This document shows, piece after piece, positions 51,001 to 59,029 of a stretch of 64,000 bases of DNA (its first letter is position 1; every line of letters starts with the position of its first letter). The DNA comes from Watersipora subatra. Its lineage: Eukaryota > Bryozoa > Gymnolaemata > Cheilostomatida > Watersiporidae. The stretch is from contig NC_088715.1 of the NCBI RefSeq assembly GCF_963576615.1, positions 61,949,981 through 62,013,980 on the forward strand, written 5' to 3'. The notes under the pieces were generated by a model. It searched no databases and was not told the DNA's origin. It was given only the letters and a program-made list of their open reading frames with translations. The position numbers and the translations under genes are program-made.

Positions 51001-53127
51001 GTACCTCTTTGGCGCAGTCAGCTTCCTACAGAACACCTCAACCGTAGCCAGTTTCTCCGTGGTGGGCAGCATACAGCGGCCAGATGACAGTGACAACAGC
51101 TTTCAATGTCTTGAAATTATCTATGAGGAGGATGTTCAGGTGATAATGAGGCTTTTTATATCATGTTTATTATAATGTGAGAATGGAATTATAGACTAGA
51201 GCATGGGTAATAGATTTGGGAGCAAATACAACTCCCTCGTCTTTACATACTAGTTTATATTGTACTTGCTCATCTGTATATACTAGTACACACTGTATTC
51301 ACTCATCTGTATATACTCGTACACACTGTACTCACTCATCTGTATATACTAGTACACACTGTACTCATCTGTATATACTAGTACACACTGTACTCACTCA
51401 TTTGTATATACAAGTACACACTATACTCACTCATCTGTATATTCTAGTACACACTGTACTCATCTGTATATACTAGTACACACTGTACTCACTCATCTGT
51501 ATATACAAGTACACACTGTACTCACTCATCTGTATATACTAGTACACACTGTACTCACTCATCTGTATATACTAGTACACGCTGTACTCACTCATCTGTA
51601 TATACTAGTACACACTGTACTCACTCATCTGTATATACTAGTACACACTGTACTCATCTGTATATACTAGTACACACTGTACTCACTCATTTGTATATAC
51701 AAGTACACACTATACTCACTCATCTGTATATACTAGTACACACTGTACTCACCTGTATATACTAGTACACACTGTACTCACTCATCTGTATATACAAGTA
51801 CACACTGTACTCACTCATCTGTATATACTAGTACACACTGTACTCACTCATCTGTATATACAAGTACACACTATACTCACTCATCTGTATATACTAGTAC
51901 ACACTGTACTCATCTGTATATACTAGTACACACTGTACTCACTCATCTGTATATACTAGTACACACTGTACTCACTCATCTGTATATACTAGTACACACT
52001 GTACTCATCTGTATATACTAGTACACACTGTACTCACTCATTTGTATATACAAGTACACACTATACTCACTCATCTGTATATACTAGTACACACTGTACT
52101 CACCTGTATATACTAGTACACACTGTACTCACTCATCTGTATATACAAGTACACACTGTACTCACTCATCTGTATATACTAGTACACACTGTACTCACTC
52201 ATCTGTATATACAAGTACACACTATACTCACTCATCTGTATATACTAGTACACACTGTACTCATCTGTATATACTAGTACACACTGTACTCACTCATCTG
52301 TATATACTAGTACACACTGTACTCACTCATCTGTATATACTAGTACACACTGTACTCACTCATCTGTATATACTAGTACACACTGTACTCACTCATCTGT
52401 ATATACTAGTACACGCTGTACTCATTCATCTGTATATACTAGTACACACTGTACTCACTCATCTGTATATACAATTACACACTGTACTCACTCATCTGTA
52501 TATACTAGTATACACTGCACTCACTCATCTGCATATACTAGTACACACTGTACTCACTCATCTGTATATACTAGTACAAACTGTACTCACTCATCTGTAT
52601 ATACTAGTACACACTGTACTCACTCATATGTATATACTAGTACAAACTGTACTCACTCATCTCTATGTTCTAGTACACACTGTTCTCACGGATCTGTATA
52701 TACTAGTACACACTGTACTCACTCATCTGTATACACTAGTACACACTGTACTCACTCATCTGTATATACTAGTACACACTGTACTCACTCATCTGTATAT
52801 ACTAGTACACACTACTCACTCATTTGTATATACTAGTACACACTGTACTCACTCATCTGTATATACAAGTACACACTATACTCACTCATCTGTATATACT
52901 AGTACACACTGTACTCACTCATCTGTATACACTAGTACACACTGTACTCACTTATCTGTATACACTAGTACACACTGTACTCACTCATCTGTATACACTA
53001 GTACACACTGTACTCACTCATCTGTATATACTAGTTCACACTGTACTCTGCTGTCTGATCGTGTAGGGGACATGTCTAAAGATGTATTTTTATATGCTCT
53101 CTCTTGTAGGATCTTCCCGTGGCCTAA
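27214..53127 (+). CDS. NLR-like gene: NB-ARC/STAND ATPase with C-terminal TPR-like repeats (gene model, 15 exons)
   Basis: Joining the exons listed below gives about 913 residues in one frame. Residues 62-70 hold the P-loop (PTGAGKTS). Residues 151-158 are Walker B (IILDDAEE). Residues 184-190 (KFLVTSQ) match the sensor strand after Walker B, and LGSRPL at 239-244 stands where NB-ARC proteins have GLPL. Exons 3-5 look like the winged-helix and linker part; exons 6-14 are TPR-like helix pairs. NB-ARC/TPR proteins typically act as nucleotide-switched oligomerising sensors in cytosolic immunity or cell death; that role is inferred here. The N-terminal 60 residues match no effector domain I know. 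All internal phases agree except for the donor of exon 1 and the exon 11 segment. The 3' half lies in duplicated block B. Confidence 0.72.
27609..28195 (+). CDS. Central gene exon 2: NB-ARC ATPase core
   Basis: The acceptor is ATTTTTAG and the donor is CAG followed by GTAGGT. Encodes PTGAGKTSMATELCTSIW, IIILDDAEELKDILDILDHL, GRWKFLVTSQKRVPYS, a DGFAKEDIRRLF helix and LGSRPLTLNIF. Spacing of the P-loop, Walker B, sensor and GxP-like motifs fits NB-ARC/AP-ATPases. The second Asp of Walker B (proposed catalytic base) is present. The RNBS-B Arg is replaced by Gln (TSQ). Confidence 0.85.
28713..28976 (+). CDS. Central gene exon 3
   Basis: Phase 0 at both ends; acceptor CTTTATAG, donor CAG followed by GTGAGC. 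Encodes VDDEAEIVRNLLHDIKIQ, then RLVKELPFPDVSIKLIKTLP and MFNEKNLTMELLVSCAETY. All helical and without stops, consistent with the helical and winged-helix part after an NB-ARC core. Confidence 0.78.
29588..29742 (+). CDS. Central gene exon 4, winged-helix-like
   Basis: Acceptor GTTGCAG, donor AA followed by GTTAGC (phase 2). Encodes AKEIIKNLMNRLMERGHC and GKVPLFSLHRLVKQAFQLF. The pattern (short strand, then a helix with HRLVKQAF) resembles the winged-helix end seen in NB-ARC proteins, where an MHD-like motif would sit; no MHD is present. Confidence 0.75.
30066..30222 (+). CDS. Central gene exon 5
   Basis: Acceptor TTTCGTAG; the first G completes the Lys codon from exon 4. Encodes HALLAITRVMPHDGRRHQTH, VVRFYGDHGSTLDSVIRSMK and KDTPLIL. 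Donor GTGAGA, phase 0. Helical, with no family-specific motif that I recognise. Confidence 0.7.
30599..30753 (+). CDS. Central gene exon 6, first clear TPR-like unit
   Basis: The acceptor TTTTGTAG keeps phase 0. Encodes HCSMLIGMGYCQLAQRTDEY, AQGVDRFKEARNKYCELV and a third helix. Small and aromatic residues fall at TPR-like positions (G-Y-A ... A ... F-A). The donor is GTAGGT, phase 2. Confidence 0.75.
33018..33060. repeat. (TC)n microsatellite in the transposase relic
   Basis: About 21 TC dinucleotides lie inside the Tigger coding relic between DEND and KCLLVLD, encoding alternating Ser-Leu in the surviving frame. Confidence 0.95.
33083..34403. mobile_element. Non-autonomous hAT element, nested
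   Basis: The termini CAGTGGTTCCCAACTACCTT and the inverted GTTGGGAACCACTG are flanked by an exact 8-bp duplication, TACTAGAC (33075-33082 and 34404-34411). An 8-bp duplication with CAGTGGTTC ends is diagnostic of hAT elements. No transposase is seen in its 1321 bp. It interrupts the catalytic LDNAP motif of the Tigger relic. Confidence 0.92.
34730..36190. mobile_element. TA-flanked MITE related to the Tigger ends
   Basis: The left end CCGTAAAACCTCTAATTGAA and right end CAATTAGAGATTTTACGG are inverted repeats next to TA. Subterminal motifs such as GGCGTTCAAATAGAGG recur. It shares ends with the element starting at 32213, so either a second non-autonomous member lies beside it or this right end belongs to the larger Tigger. 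Confidence 0.65.
36397..36606 (+). CDS. Central gene exon 7
   Basis: The acceptor GTGTTACAG supplies the last base of an Asp codon. Encodes QEAGDGLQQEKNFVRGPYEA, SETYKKYITDLPLYRRLTKK and SQSFELINDHLTR. The donor ACA plus GTGAGT is strong. The last 14 exon bases and this donor form the seed of the minisatellite that fills the next intron. Confidence 0.75.
36594..37567. repeat. 46-bp minisatellite containing repeated 5' splice sites
   Basis: About 21 units of 46 bp (ATCTTACTCGAGAGTGAGTC, then GATACCTGATATGATCGTGT, then TGTGCT). The first unit spans the exon 7/intron 7 boundary (CATCTTACTAGACAGTGAGT), so each unit repeats the exon end and a GTGAGT or GTAAGT donor. A higher-order pattern of three units (CGACATTTG / CGTTACC / CGATACC variants) recurs near 36890, 37210 and 37390. 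The array ends 118 bp before exon 8. Confidence 0.92.
37686..37813 (+). CDS. Central gene exon 8, TPR-like
   Basis: Acceptor ACTTGTAG; the first base completes a His codon. Encodes QLETLQTEGKALPVDVMAK, then VYVAELLAEIYSVCSMLPR; donor GTAAGT, phase 1. Together with exon 9 it forms a TPR-like helix pair. Confidence 0.75.
38455..39335. mobile_element. TTAA-type MITE, copy in intron 8
   Basis: Left arm AAAGGTTGACTTGCAACAAA; inverted right arm ending TTGTTGCAAGTCAACCT. Arms of about 150 bp match 3076-3986. The flanking TTAA is not preserved. Confidence 0.65.
39726..40794. mobile_element. hAT-like non-autonomous element in intron 8
   Basis: The left end CAGGGTTGGCA and right end TGCCAACCCG are flanked by GTATTTTA (39718-39725) and GTATTTTG (40795-40802), an 8-bp duplication with one mismatch. 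Subterminal repeats of GGGAAAAACTGGTAAAAACC are typical of hAT ends. A short open stretch (about 40286-40480) has no recognised domain. Confidence 0.72.
39776..39915. repeat. 20-bp tandem repeat at the hAT-like end
   Basis: About seven copies of GGGAAAAACTGGTAAAAACC with few changes, lying 50 bp inside the left end of the element at 39726-40794. Degenerate copies (GGTAAAAACCGG) occur near the right end. Confidence 0.9.
40900..41300. repeat. Segment duplicated in inverted orientation at 20690-21085
   Basis: Includes exon 9 and about 200 bp of intron 8 (shared words GTAGGCTTTGC, TTTCATGxTGCGATGCTC). The inverted copy at 20690-21085 belongs to the A- relic. Confidence 0.85.
41113..41298 (+). 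CDS. Central gene exon 9, TPR-like
   Basis: Acceptor ATGTTACAG, donor GTAAGA, phase 1 at both ends. Encodes QVDVEEYLVQAETAIEIYSM, PSLITERQMLIMRLKAVNNE and a final Leu-Glu. It joins exon 10 at 46017 in frame (Asn codon split across the intron), which ties the unique 5' half to duplicated block B. Confidence 0.78.
41315..41485 (-). repeat. tRNA-derived SINE-like repeat in intron 9
   Basis: The minus strand carries TGGCTTAGTCTAGTTG (box A-like) and GAGTTGAAATTC (box B-like), then a tail TTTTAATCGCTATAACTGG. Related copies are at 4440-4640 and 48430-48630. Confidence 0.5.
41570..41990. mobile_element. Right half of a TTAA-type MITE
   Basis: Matches the right half of 3076-3986 (GTAATCACATTTCCACAT, GTAAGACATGGTGAATCTTT) and ends GTCAACCTTTAA, keeping one TTAA. 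The left arm is missing. Confidence 0.6.
42116..42258 (-). CDS. Unrecognised minus-strand gene, last exon
   Basis: After a GTGAGAG acceptor the minus strand encodes IFIIHGGTMTARVVDVILRR, SPIIQGGLEIEVEVTAAA and NEENIFVL with TAA. It joins the exon at 42379-42433 in frame (Asp codon split). The alternating hydrophobic strands suggest a small alpha/beta domain; a degenerate RRM is one possibility, but I do not recognise the family. It lies in intron 9 of the central gene on the opposite strand. Further 5' exons were not found. Confidence 0.4.
42379..42433 (-). CDS. Unrecognised minus-strand gene, internal exon
   Basis: Acceptor TTGCTTCCAG and donor GTAAGT bound 55 nt encoding RFSRVVIDLEAFDELRSC plus one base. 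Both splice sites are strong and the phase matches the exon at 42116-42258. The upstream part should lie to the right, but only the minisatellite and 400 bp of non-coding DNA are visible there. Confidence 0.4.
42850..45814. repeat. 45-bp minisatellite, block B (intron 9)
   Basis: About 66 copies of the 45-bp unit described at 1-1814. A marked variant (CTTGACATTTACATTATATA) recurs at 43750, 43930, 44290, 44560 and 44830, all multiples of 45 bp apart, showing higher-order blocks of about 270 bp. It lies between exon 9 and exon 10 of the central gene. Confidence 0.95.
46017..46142 (+). CDS. Central gene exon 10 (B+)
   Basis: Same splice sites and phase as 2017-2142; encodes LSKVGYQPKKRSAYEAGLF and LKDTYHSLLCMQYAIIGL. 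First coding exon of block B and in frame with exon 9. Confidence 0.78.
46352..46677. mobile_element. MITE with TA duplication, block B copy
   Basis: Counterpart of 2352-2677 with the same ends and flanking TA; a few point differences. Confidence 0.7.
47078..47980. mobile_element. TTAA-type MITE, block B copy
   Basis: Counterpart of 3076-3986. The left TTAA has become TTAC, the right TTAA is kept. The left arm begins AGGTTGACTTGCAAC. Confidence 0.72.
48002..48019 (+). CDS. Central gene possible micro-exon 11 (B+)
   Basis: 18 nt between GCCGCAG and GTGAAT, encoding YSLFL with split codons. Needed, in this model, to keep frame from exon 10 to exon 12. Low certainty; see 48036-48128. Confidence 0.35.
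48036..48128 (+). other. Coding-like segment out of frame with neighbours (block B)
   Basis: Counterpart of 4042-4134, with EIDKVQRLYDALCWSC preserved and one silent (GAG/GAA) and one Ile/Met change in that frame. The frame conflict with the exons on both sides is identical to block A, so it predates the duplication. Confidence 0.5.
48129..48252 (+). CDS. Central gene exon 12 (B+)
   Basis: Acceptor TTATGCAG, donor GTTAGT; encodes RLHEFSNEETFYDRGRG and MFREVLDLAEQQVYKHSALC. Phase joins exon 13 through a split Lys codon. Confidence 0.68.
48430..48630 (-). repeat. tRNA-derived SINE-like repeat, block B
   Basis: Block B counterpart of 4440-4640, intronic to the central gene. Confidence 0.45.
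49128..49265 (-). repeat. tRNA-derived SINE-like repeat, block B
   Basis: Block B counterpart of 5140-5275, with box B-like GATCAAATCC on the minus strand. Confidence 0.5.
49941..50153 (+). CDS. Central gene exon 13 (B+), TPR-like
   Basis: 213 nt between AATACACAG and GTCAGT. Encodes NFAKFLSSCKKHREAVIH, LTAMLELHMSLTNVNGAG and a proline-rich turn, then YDKFYQER. Compared with A+, four amino-acid and three silent differences are seen. Confidence 0.78.
50923..51139 (+). CDS. Central gene exon 14 (B+)
   Basis: Acceptor GCATTAG, donor GTGATA, ends in phase 0. Encodes EKVVEKRGRARINDERLLSV, DTAEFEYLFGAVSFLQN and EIIYEEDVQ. The next coding bases are almost 2 kb away, beyond the 33-bp array. Confidence 0.75.
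51240..53045. repeat. 33-bp minisatellite, block B, expanded
   Basis: About 55 units of 33 bp with shorter (about 24-30 bp) variants. A marked segment (CATTTGTATATACAAGTACA) recurs near 51400, 51690 and 52040, with the latter two inside a duplicated segment of about 350 bp. It lies in the last intron, ending about 60 bp before the terminal exon. It is uninterrupted here, unlike in block A. Confidence 0.95.
53110..53127 (+). CDS. Central gene terminal exon (B+)
   Basis: TTGTAG acceptor, then codons for DLPVA and TAA, joining exon 14 in phase 0. The two inverted copies carry an eight-residue longer C-terminus in the same exon. Confidence 0.55.
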   Translation, partial: DLPVA

Positions 53128-55430
53128 TCAAACATTGCAACCAGTCAATAATCTAAGAAGCACCTATACCAGATTAAACACTGCCACGTTATATTTCTCA
53201 ACAGATCATGTGGTTTAACTTGAAGTGGCCTGCTTATTCACCATGTTCCGTATGTCTGAAAGTTTGCTCAATCATTGCAGCAAGCATGTTTGTACTCCAC
53301 ACTTGTTTACATGCATTCATAGCACCTCAACTGATTTCATATTCCACACCTTTTATACTGCTGTATTCGTGGTAAACATTTGTATTAATTTATCATTAAT
53401 ATTTATTAACCTTGTGACTGTCTAGCACTAAAGGCAGTATATCATTGAGTGGTTTTATTTGGCTTCTTAATATCTCTAATAAGTAGCTTGCTTTCACTAG
53501 CACCAGGTACAGCTTTCAAAGTTAAACAAAAAGTGTTCATGTTACAGACCTTTCTGATATGGAATGTGTGGAGGATGCGGTAGGATGTTGGTTTTGTATT
53601 ACTCTGAAGCTTAGTATTATATATAGAAGCAGTCCCACTGATCCTGGACAATATTAACAACATTCTGTCGACTGGGAAAGAACTTAAAATAGCACACTTC
53701 ATTTTAAACTGAATATCACTTTAAAGCTCCAAATTGGTAGAACTCAATGAAAAAAACAAATAAAATAGAGAAAATATTTTTTTGATTTTCACAATCTTTC
53801 AAAGTTTAGCTTTAAAGGTAACTAGAGAAACCCGCTTCTCGATAGAGTCTGTTATAGAGTGTGTATATTTGTTATGAATAGAAAAACAAATGGTTTGTGT
53901 GTAAAGCTCATGTTGCTAAAAAAAGCTTGCTAGTTTTGTCTATTTTTAAATCTTATGTAGGAAGAGTTCCAATCAGTATGTCAATAAAAACATATGGTCT
54001 CACTAGCCTTCTTTCATTTCCTTTTTGGTTAGAAGTTCTCTCGATATTTCATTATCTCAATAACTAATAGGACAATTGACCATGAACTTGAGAATTCTAC
54101 TGAAAACTTATTCTTCACAAAACAAGCAAATGTTCGTAATTCTACATAACCCAGAAGGGCAAAAAACAACGCAAAACTGCATTGCCGAGGTTACTCAGTC
54201 GCAGGATCCAGGGAAAAACAACTCCCCGTATTATTTTGGGCCCAAGATTCAAGGTGTTAACATAGTTGAATTTTAGATGCTGCTACATAGACTTAGAGTT
54301 TCATGCCCCATAGCATTATATCATGCTAATGAATACTATATGGTTATGCTATCATAAAATATGTTATGTAATATTGACAAGCCTCAATTATTAATTATAA
54401 ACTCAAACTAACAATTATCTAACAAGCTAACAAAATCATGGCTAAAACGCTCAAAAAAAAGATATGCCCAGATTTCTCCTAAAATGACACCAATAGTGGT
54501 GCATAATGTTTATAAGTGATAAACATACGGTCTCTTCTGCATTGGGTACTCGTATATTAACACAGCATTTAAAGGAAAACAATAGGATAATTTTTAGCTA
54601 ACATGTTTTAAACCATTTAAAACACCTCTGGCAATGTATTTGAGGCCATATTTGAAGTTTTATTCCAACATTCACGAACAAATATGAAATAAGATATAGG
54701 TCAATAGATTCGCATAACACTGCAACTTGATTGCGATAAATGATGTGATAACGAGAGGGAGAAACAGGAAGTGCGACTAGTGATGCCATTTTCAAAGGAG
54801 CCTTTTTCATCTGCGCATATCGGCTACGAACAGCTTTGTGGATTTTAACCTTGAAAAGTCCTGACGGTCAAATAATCTAAAACAGCAAACAAAATCTCAA
54901 ATGACAGCAAAATATATTTACTTTCTGATAAGATCCTGTAAAACTTGGCAAATGTAGTCCTTTGTTGACAAGTTTGACAAGAGTAACAGACTGCTCTATA
55001 GTCTCAGGAGAAAAACAAACATAGAAAAGGAAGACTACAATGAATACTTGAAATGGCTCATTTCATTATAAATGGCATTTATGGTGCAAGTCACAATGTA
55101 CACAACAATCAAGTGTCAAGCTGTCTAAAATTCTACTGGTATGATTCCGGTGAATTTATCATTTTATCATCTTAATATTTTTACTACCATTTCCAACATT
55201 ATATGGGCATAGTGATGACAAATGATAGAATGTCCATGGTATTACTTTCATCAAATTCTAGCCTCTTAGCTCAATGACCTTCACTATATTTGAATACAAT
55301 CACCAGGCTATAAGTAACATGTTCATTGCCCTAGTTTGCCTTGATATGGGTTTTCCAATGTTTCCCATAAGCCGTTATCATTCACACCTCAAGGCAGTAG
55401 TATATAAATATCACCTACAATATTATAATA
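53128..55430. other. 3' flank of the central gene
   Basis: Bases to about 54370 are an inverted counterpart of 57250-57840. Candidate AATAAA hexamers are near 53758 and 53983. The remaining part matches 10600-12560 minus the 11615-12406 element, whose empty TA site is near 55288. No further exon seen. Confidence 0.5.
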
Positions 55431-55437
55431 TGACAGG

Positions 55438-55634
55438 ATGATTCTAAGCTCTGCAATTTATTCTTACTTACGTACCAACATTCCCATTAAAGAGGTTTTA
55501 GAACCTGGATCAGAGGAGTATCGTGTTCAAGAACAAGAGCTGAAAAAGAAGCAGAACTACTATGCAGATGGACATAGGAGAGCCCAAAAGCTACCTGGGC
55601 TACAAGTTTGCAGTTTGCTGCTAGCTGTCAACCT
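55438..55634 (+). pseudogene. Gypsy-like integrase C-terminal fragment, block B
   Basis: Counterpart of 12564-12760 (YLRTNIPIKEVLEPGSEEY, RVQEQELKKKQNYYADGHRR). Inactive relic without other retroelement domains. Confidence 0.5.
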
Positions 55635-55733
55635 TGGACTAGGCGCCTGTTGACATTGTTGTACATCACCGTTGGGGTCATGGCAGTTTAGATAGGTGGA
55701 TAAAGTCTTGAGGTTACACAGTATTATGCAGTA

Positions 55734-56486
55734 CAGTGGAACCTCAGTTCTCGACCACAATCCGTTTCAGAAGGTTGGTCGAAAACCGACTTGTTCGGGA
55801 TCCGAAACAGGTTTTCCCATTAGAATTTATATATGTAAGTTTTAATCCGTTCCAAGTCGATTTAACAACTTCGGTAAGGTATTTTTTAACATTTTACACC
55901 ATAAACTGTACTGTATACTTGCATACTATAAATAAAAATGGGTAGATATAGATCGTGTTTAACTTTAATAAAAATTTTCTATCTATGATGAAAAAAGTAA
56001 AAATTTTGTATGCTTTGCTCTTAAAACATCGAAAACATTAAAGGTTACGATACAATACCAAAAATCGCAGAAATTGATAATGAAACAGCAAAAAAATGCA
56101 ATGATCAGTTACATCAAAAATCATGTGAAAAAGAAAATATAAACGGCAATGGTATGTTTACTTCCCATCCTTGAAGGAGAATCCTCCTCCAAAACAATTT
56201 AGGGTAACTCGACTGGAGGAGTTGTGTCCTAGAAAATCTCTTCGGTAGAGACGACGTCCTCCCAGATGGCTTCTTTTTGTAAAGAATTAATGACACGAAA
56301 CTTCTCCCGAAAGTGGCTTATAACAACGTCGTTAAACGTATAAACATGCCGTTTCCGGAGCTGTTCTGATTCAAATGCGCATGTTGCGGTTTGGTCGAGA
56401 ACCGAGCTTATGGTCGAGATCCGAAACGAACAGATCTCAAATCTTTTGGTCGAAAGCCGAGTTGGTCGAGAATCGAGGTTCCACTG
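55734..56486. mobile_element. pogo/Tigger-type non-autonomous element, block B
   Basis: Counterpart of 12860-13615; ends CAGTGGAACCTCAGTTCTCG and CGAGAATCGAGGTTCCACTG, flanked by TA. Confidence 0.8.
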
Positions 56487-57838
56487 TAATAAGTTGTACT
56501 AAATGTACTGGTTTGTACTAAATTCTGAATGAATAAATCAACACTAAGCATGTGATCACATTCCAGTTGGAGTCAAATCTCTATAATTATAGAATCACTT
56601 CAACACAAAAATTTAACAGTACTCAGCTTTCAACCTAATAAATTACCAGCCCACAGCGTTTGAAGCTTCCAGATACTTTAAAGTTCACAAGCAAATATTA
56701 GGAGAATAAGTGAAAATTTCAATTAAAACAAAAAATTGCTAAACTTTAAGTTTTGATTTAACCTAATCCAGGTTAGAGTGACTTACAGTAGATATCTCTA
56801 TCCGCAATCCTTACATCCGAGGCTATGCAATGCCTTTTCATTATTGCGGCAATTCAGTCAAGTAATAACAAAAGGTCTTTTGTTGATTGTCATTTTATCA
56901 CTGTTGTATCTAATATGGTTTTTTTGGGGTGATATGAATAAACACTACATGTATATTCTCATGAGAAAATTGCGTTGAGCGTACTATCCCTTTGAATGTA
57001 TGAAATGAAGCAGATCTCAGGACGAATTGACTTCATCTTTTAAGGTTTGACTACTCGGCTCTAAATAAAAAACCAAAATAATTTCAGCTCTTTCGTTCTC
57101 CCAACTCTATTTAGGTTCAGCTAACCGACAATGCATCCTGTTCTACACAACAGTAGTGCAAAGCTTTAAGCTTGGGATACGCCAGAAAACAGCTCATGAT
57201 ATGCAACAGTGCACTGATATTCTTGGTAATAAATTTTATTAAAGATTTATAATTGATGGTTTGCAAATGCTACATAATAAACATTATCACTGCGTGACCA
57301 CATGATAATCATAGTATGATATAATGATATGGGGCATGGGACTCCTAAAGGTCCATGTAGAAGCATTCTAAAGATCAGCTATGTTAAAACAAAACCATCC
57401 AAACTCTACCACATCCTCCACACATTCCTTCTTATGAAGGAATGTGTGGAGTCTGTAAACTACACATTATTTCAAGTCAAAGCCTAGCGCTAGTAAAAGC
57501 AAGCTACTTATTAGAGATGTCAACAGCACGTATAAAACCACAGACTAACATACAGCAGGTAGTGGCAGACAGTCACCAGTGTAATAAACATTAATGATAA
57601 ATTAATACAAATGTTTGCCACGAATACAGCGGTATAAAAGGTGTGGAATATGAAATCATTTGAGGTGCTATGAATGCATATAAACAAGTGTGGAGTACAA
57701 ACATGCTTGCTGCAATGATTGAGCGAACTTTCAGACATACGGAACATGGTGAATAAGCAGGCCACTTCAAGTTAAACAACATGATCTGTTGAGAAATATA
57801 ACGTGGCAGTGTTTAATCTGGTATAGGCACTTCTTAGA

Positions 57839-57880
57839 TTATTGACTGACTGCAACGTTTGATACGGCCATGGGAAGATC
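57839..57880 (-). CDS. B- terminal exon
   Basis: Minus-strand TTGTAG acceptor, then codons for DLPMAVSNVAVSQ and TAA. The frame is open and the phase fits B- exon 14. Confidence 0.55.
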   Translation of the reverse strand, partial: DLPMAVSNVAVSQ

Positions 57881-58369
57881 CTACAAGAGAGAGAGAGAGA
57901 GCATATGAAAATACATCTTTAAAACATCTCCACTACATGATCAGACACCATCCTTTATGTTCATGACTTGAGTTATCTTCCCCTACATGATCAGACCGCT
58001 GAACAGAACATACAACTAGTAGAGCGAAACTTCTGCTTGCGAAAAACACAACATACAAAATTTATAAGTTACAAAATGCCTTTCATAGACATATTGCTTT
58101 TTTTTACAAAAAATATGAATGACCGAAAGGGTTTTCATATTTTGACCTATTTTTTGGGTTTTGAAAAGCAAAACAAAAATAAAACACCGAAAGGCAAAGA
58201 AAAGAATATTTCAATTTCATTGCGTGTTCATTTTTGTACATTACCTTTTCTCTCAGCTGTATTCAACATAAATCTAACATGTTTTTGTTATAGGTTTTAA
58301 CCATTGCATTTAGTGTTCAATTCCATTCTCACATCATAATAAACATGATGTACAGAGCCTCATTATCAC

Positions 58370-58589
58370 CTGAATATCCTCCTCAGCGATGTTTTCAAGA
58401 TACTGAAAGCTGTTGTTACTTTCCTCTGGCTGCTGTACGCTGCCAACTGCGGAGTTGCTGGCTCCAGTCGAGGTGTTTCGCAGAAAAATGACTGCATCCA
58501 GGAGGTACTCACACTCCGCCGTGTCAACACTGAGCAGTCTCTCTTCACTTCTCACCTCCTCATCTCCTCTTTCCTCCATGAGCCTCTCC
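58370..58589 (-). CDS. B- exon 14, intact
   Basis: Minus-strand acceptor TGTATTAG, then one base completing Arg and codons for ERLMEERGDEEVRSEERLLS, VDTAECEYLLDAVIFLRN and NIAEEDIQ; donor GTGATA. 220 nt keep the frame, unlike the A- copy. The paralogue differs clearly from A+/B+, so the inverted copy is older than the block duplication. Confidence 0.7.
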
Positions 58590-59029
58590 CTAATACATGT
58601 AACAAAGCAAATGCACGAGCTTTAATAATTGTATGTCCCGGCATATCCTTGCGTTTAAACTTTCACACATATAAACCGACCAAAAAAATGTTGCCCTGAT
58701 ATCAGAGAATTTACAAGAACTCGCATATAAGCCGACCCTATAGATCATAGCACACCGTACGTACCTATCAAAGCATAAGGCTGTAGAGCCTGCGTAGCTG
58801 CTCAGAAAATGGATGGGAAACAGTAGATGGATGTGAGAGGTCTAACTATGAGCAGTATATTAAGCCATCAAACAGCGTCACTCTCGCTGTAGATAACTAG
58901 AGGACGTCGCAAACTGATGCCACTAACTAATAGGTAATGCATTTTGAACCCAATATCATATTGAAGTTCCAAGCTAACAAGCGAACCAAACTCAGTGAAA
59001 AAAGCAGAAATCAAATAGAGTACCGTATA

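Noticed and set aside
52628..53218. Open frame running from the 33-bp array into the terminal exon region (IFPWPNQTLQPVNN ...)
   Set aside because: The frame differs from the one predicted by exon 14 splicing, the inverted copies do not preserve it, and most of it is repeat.
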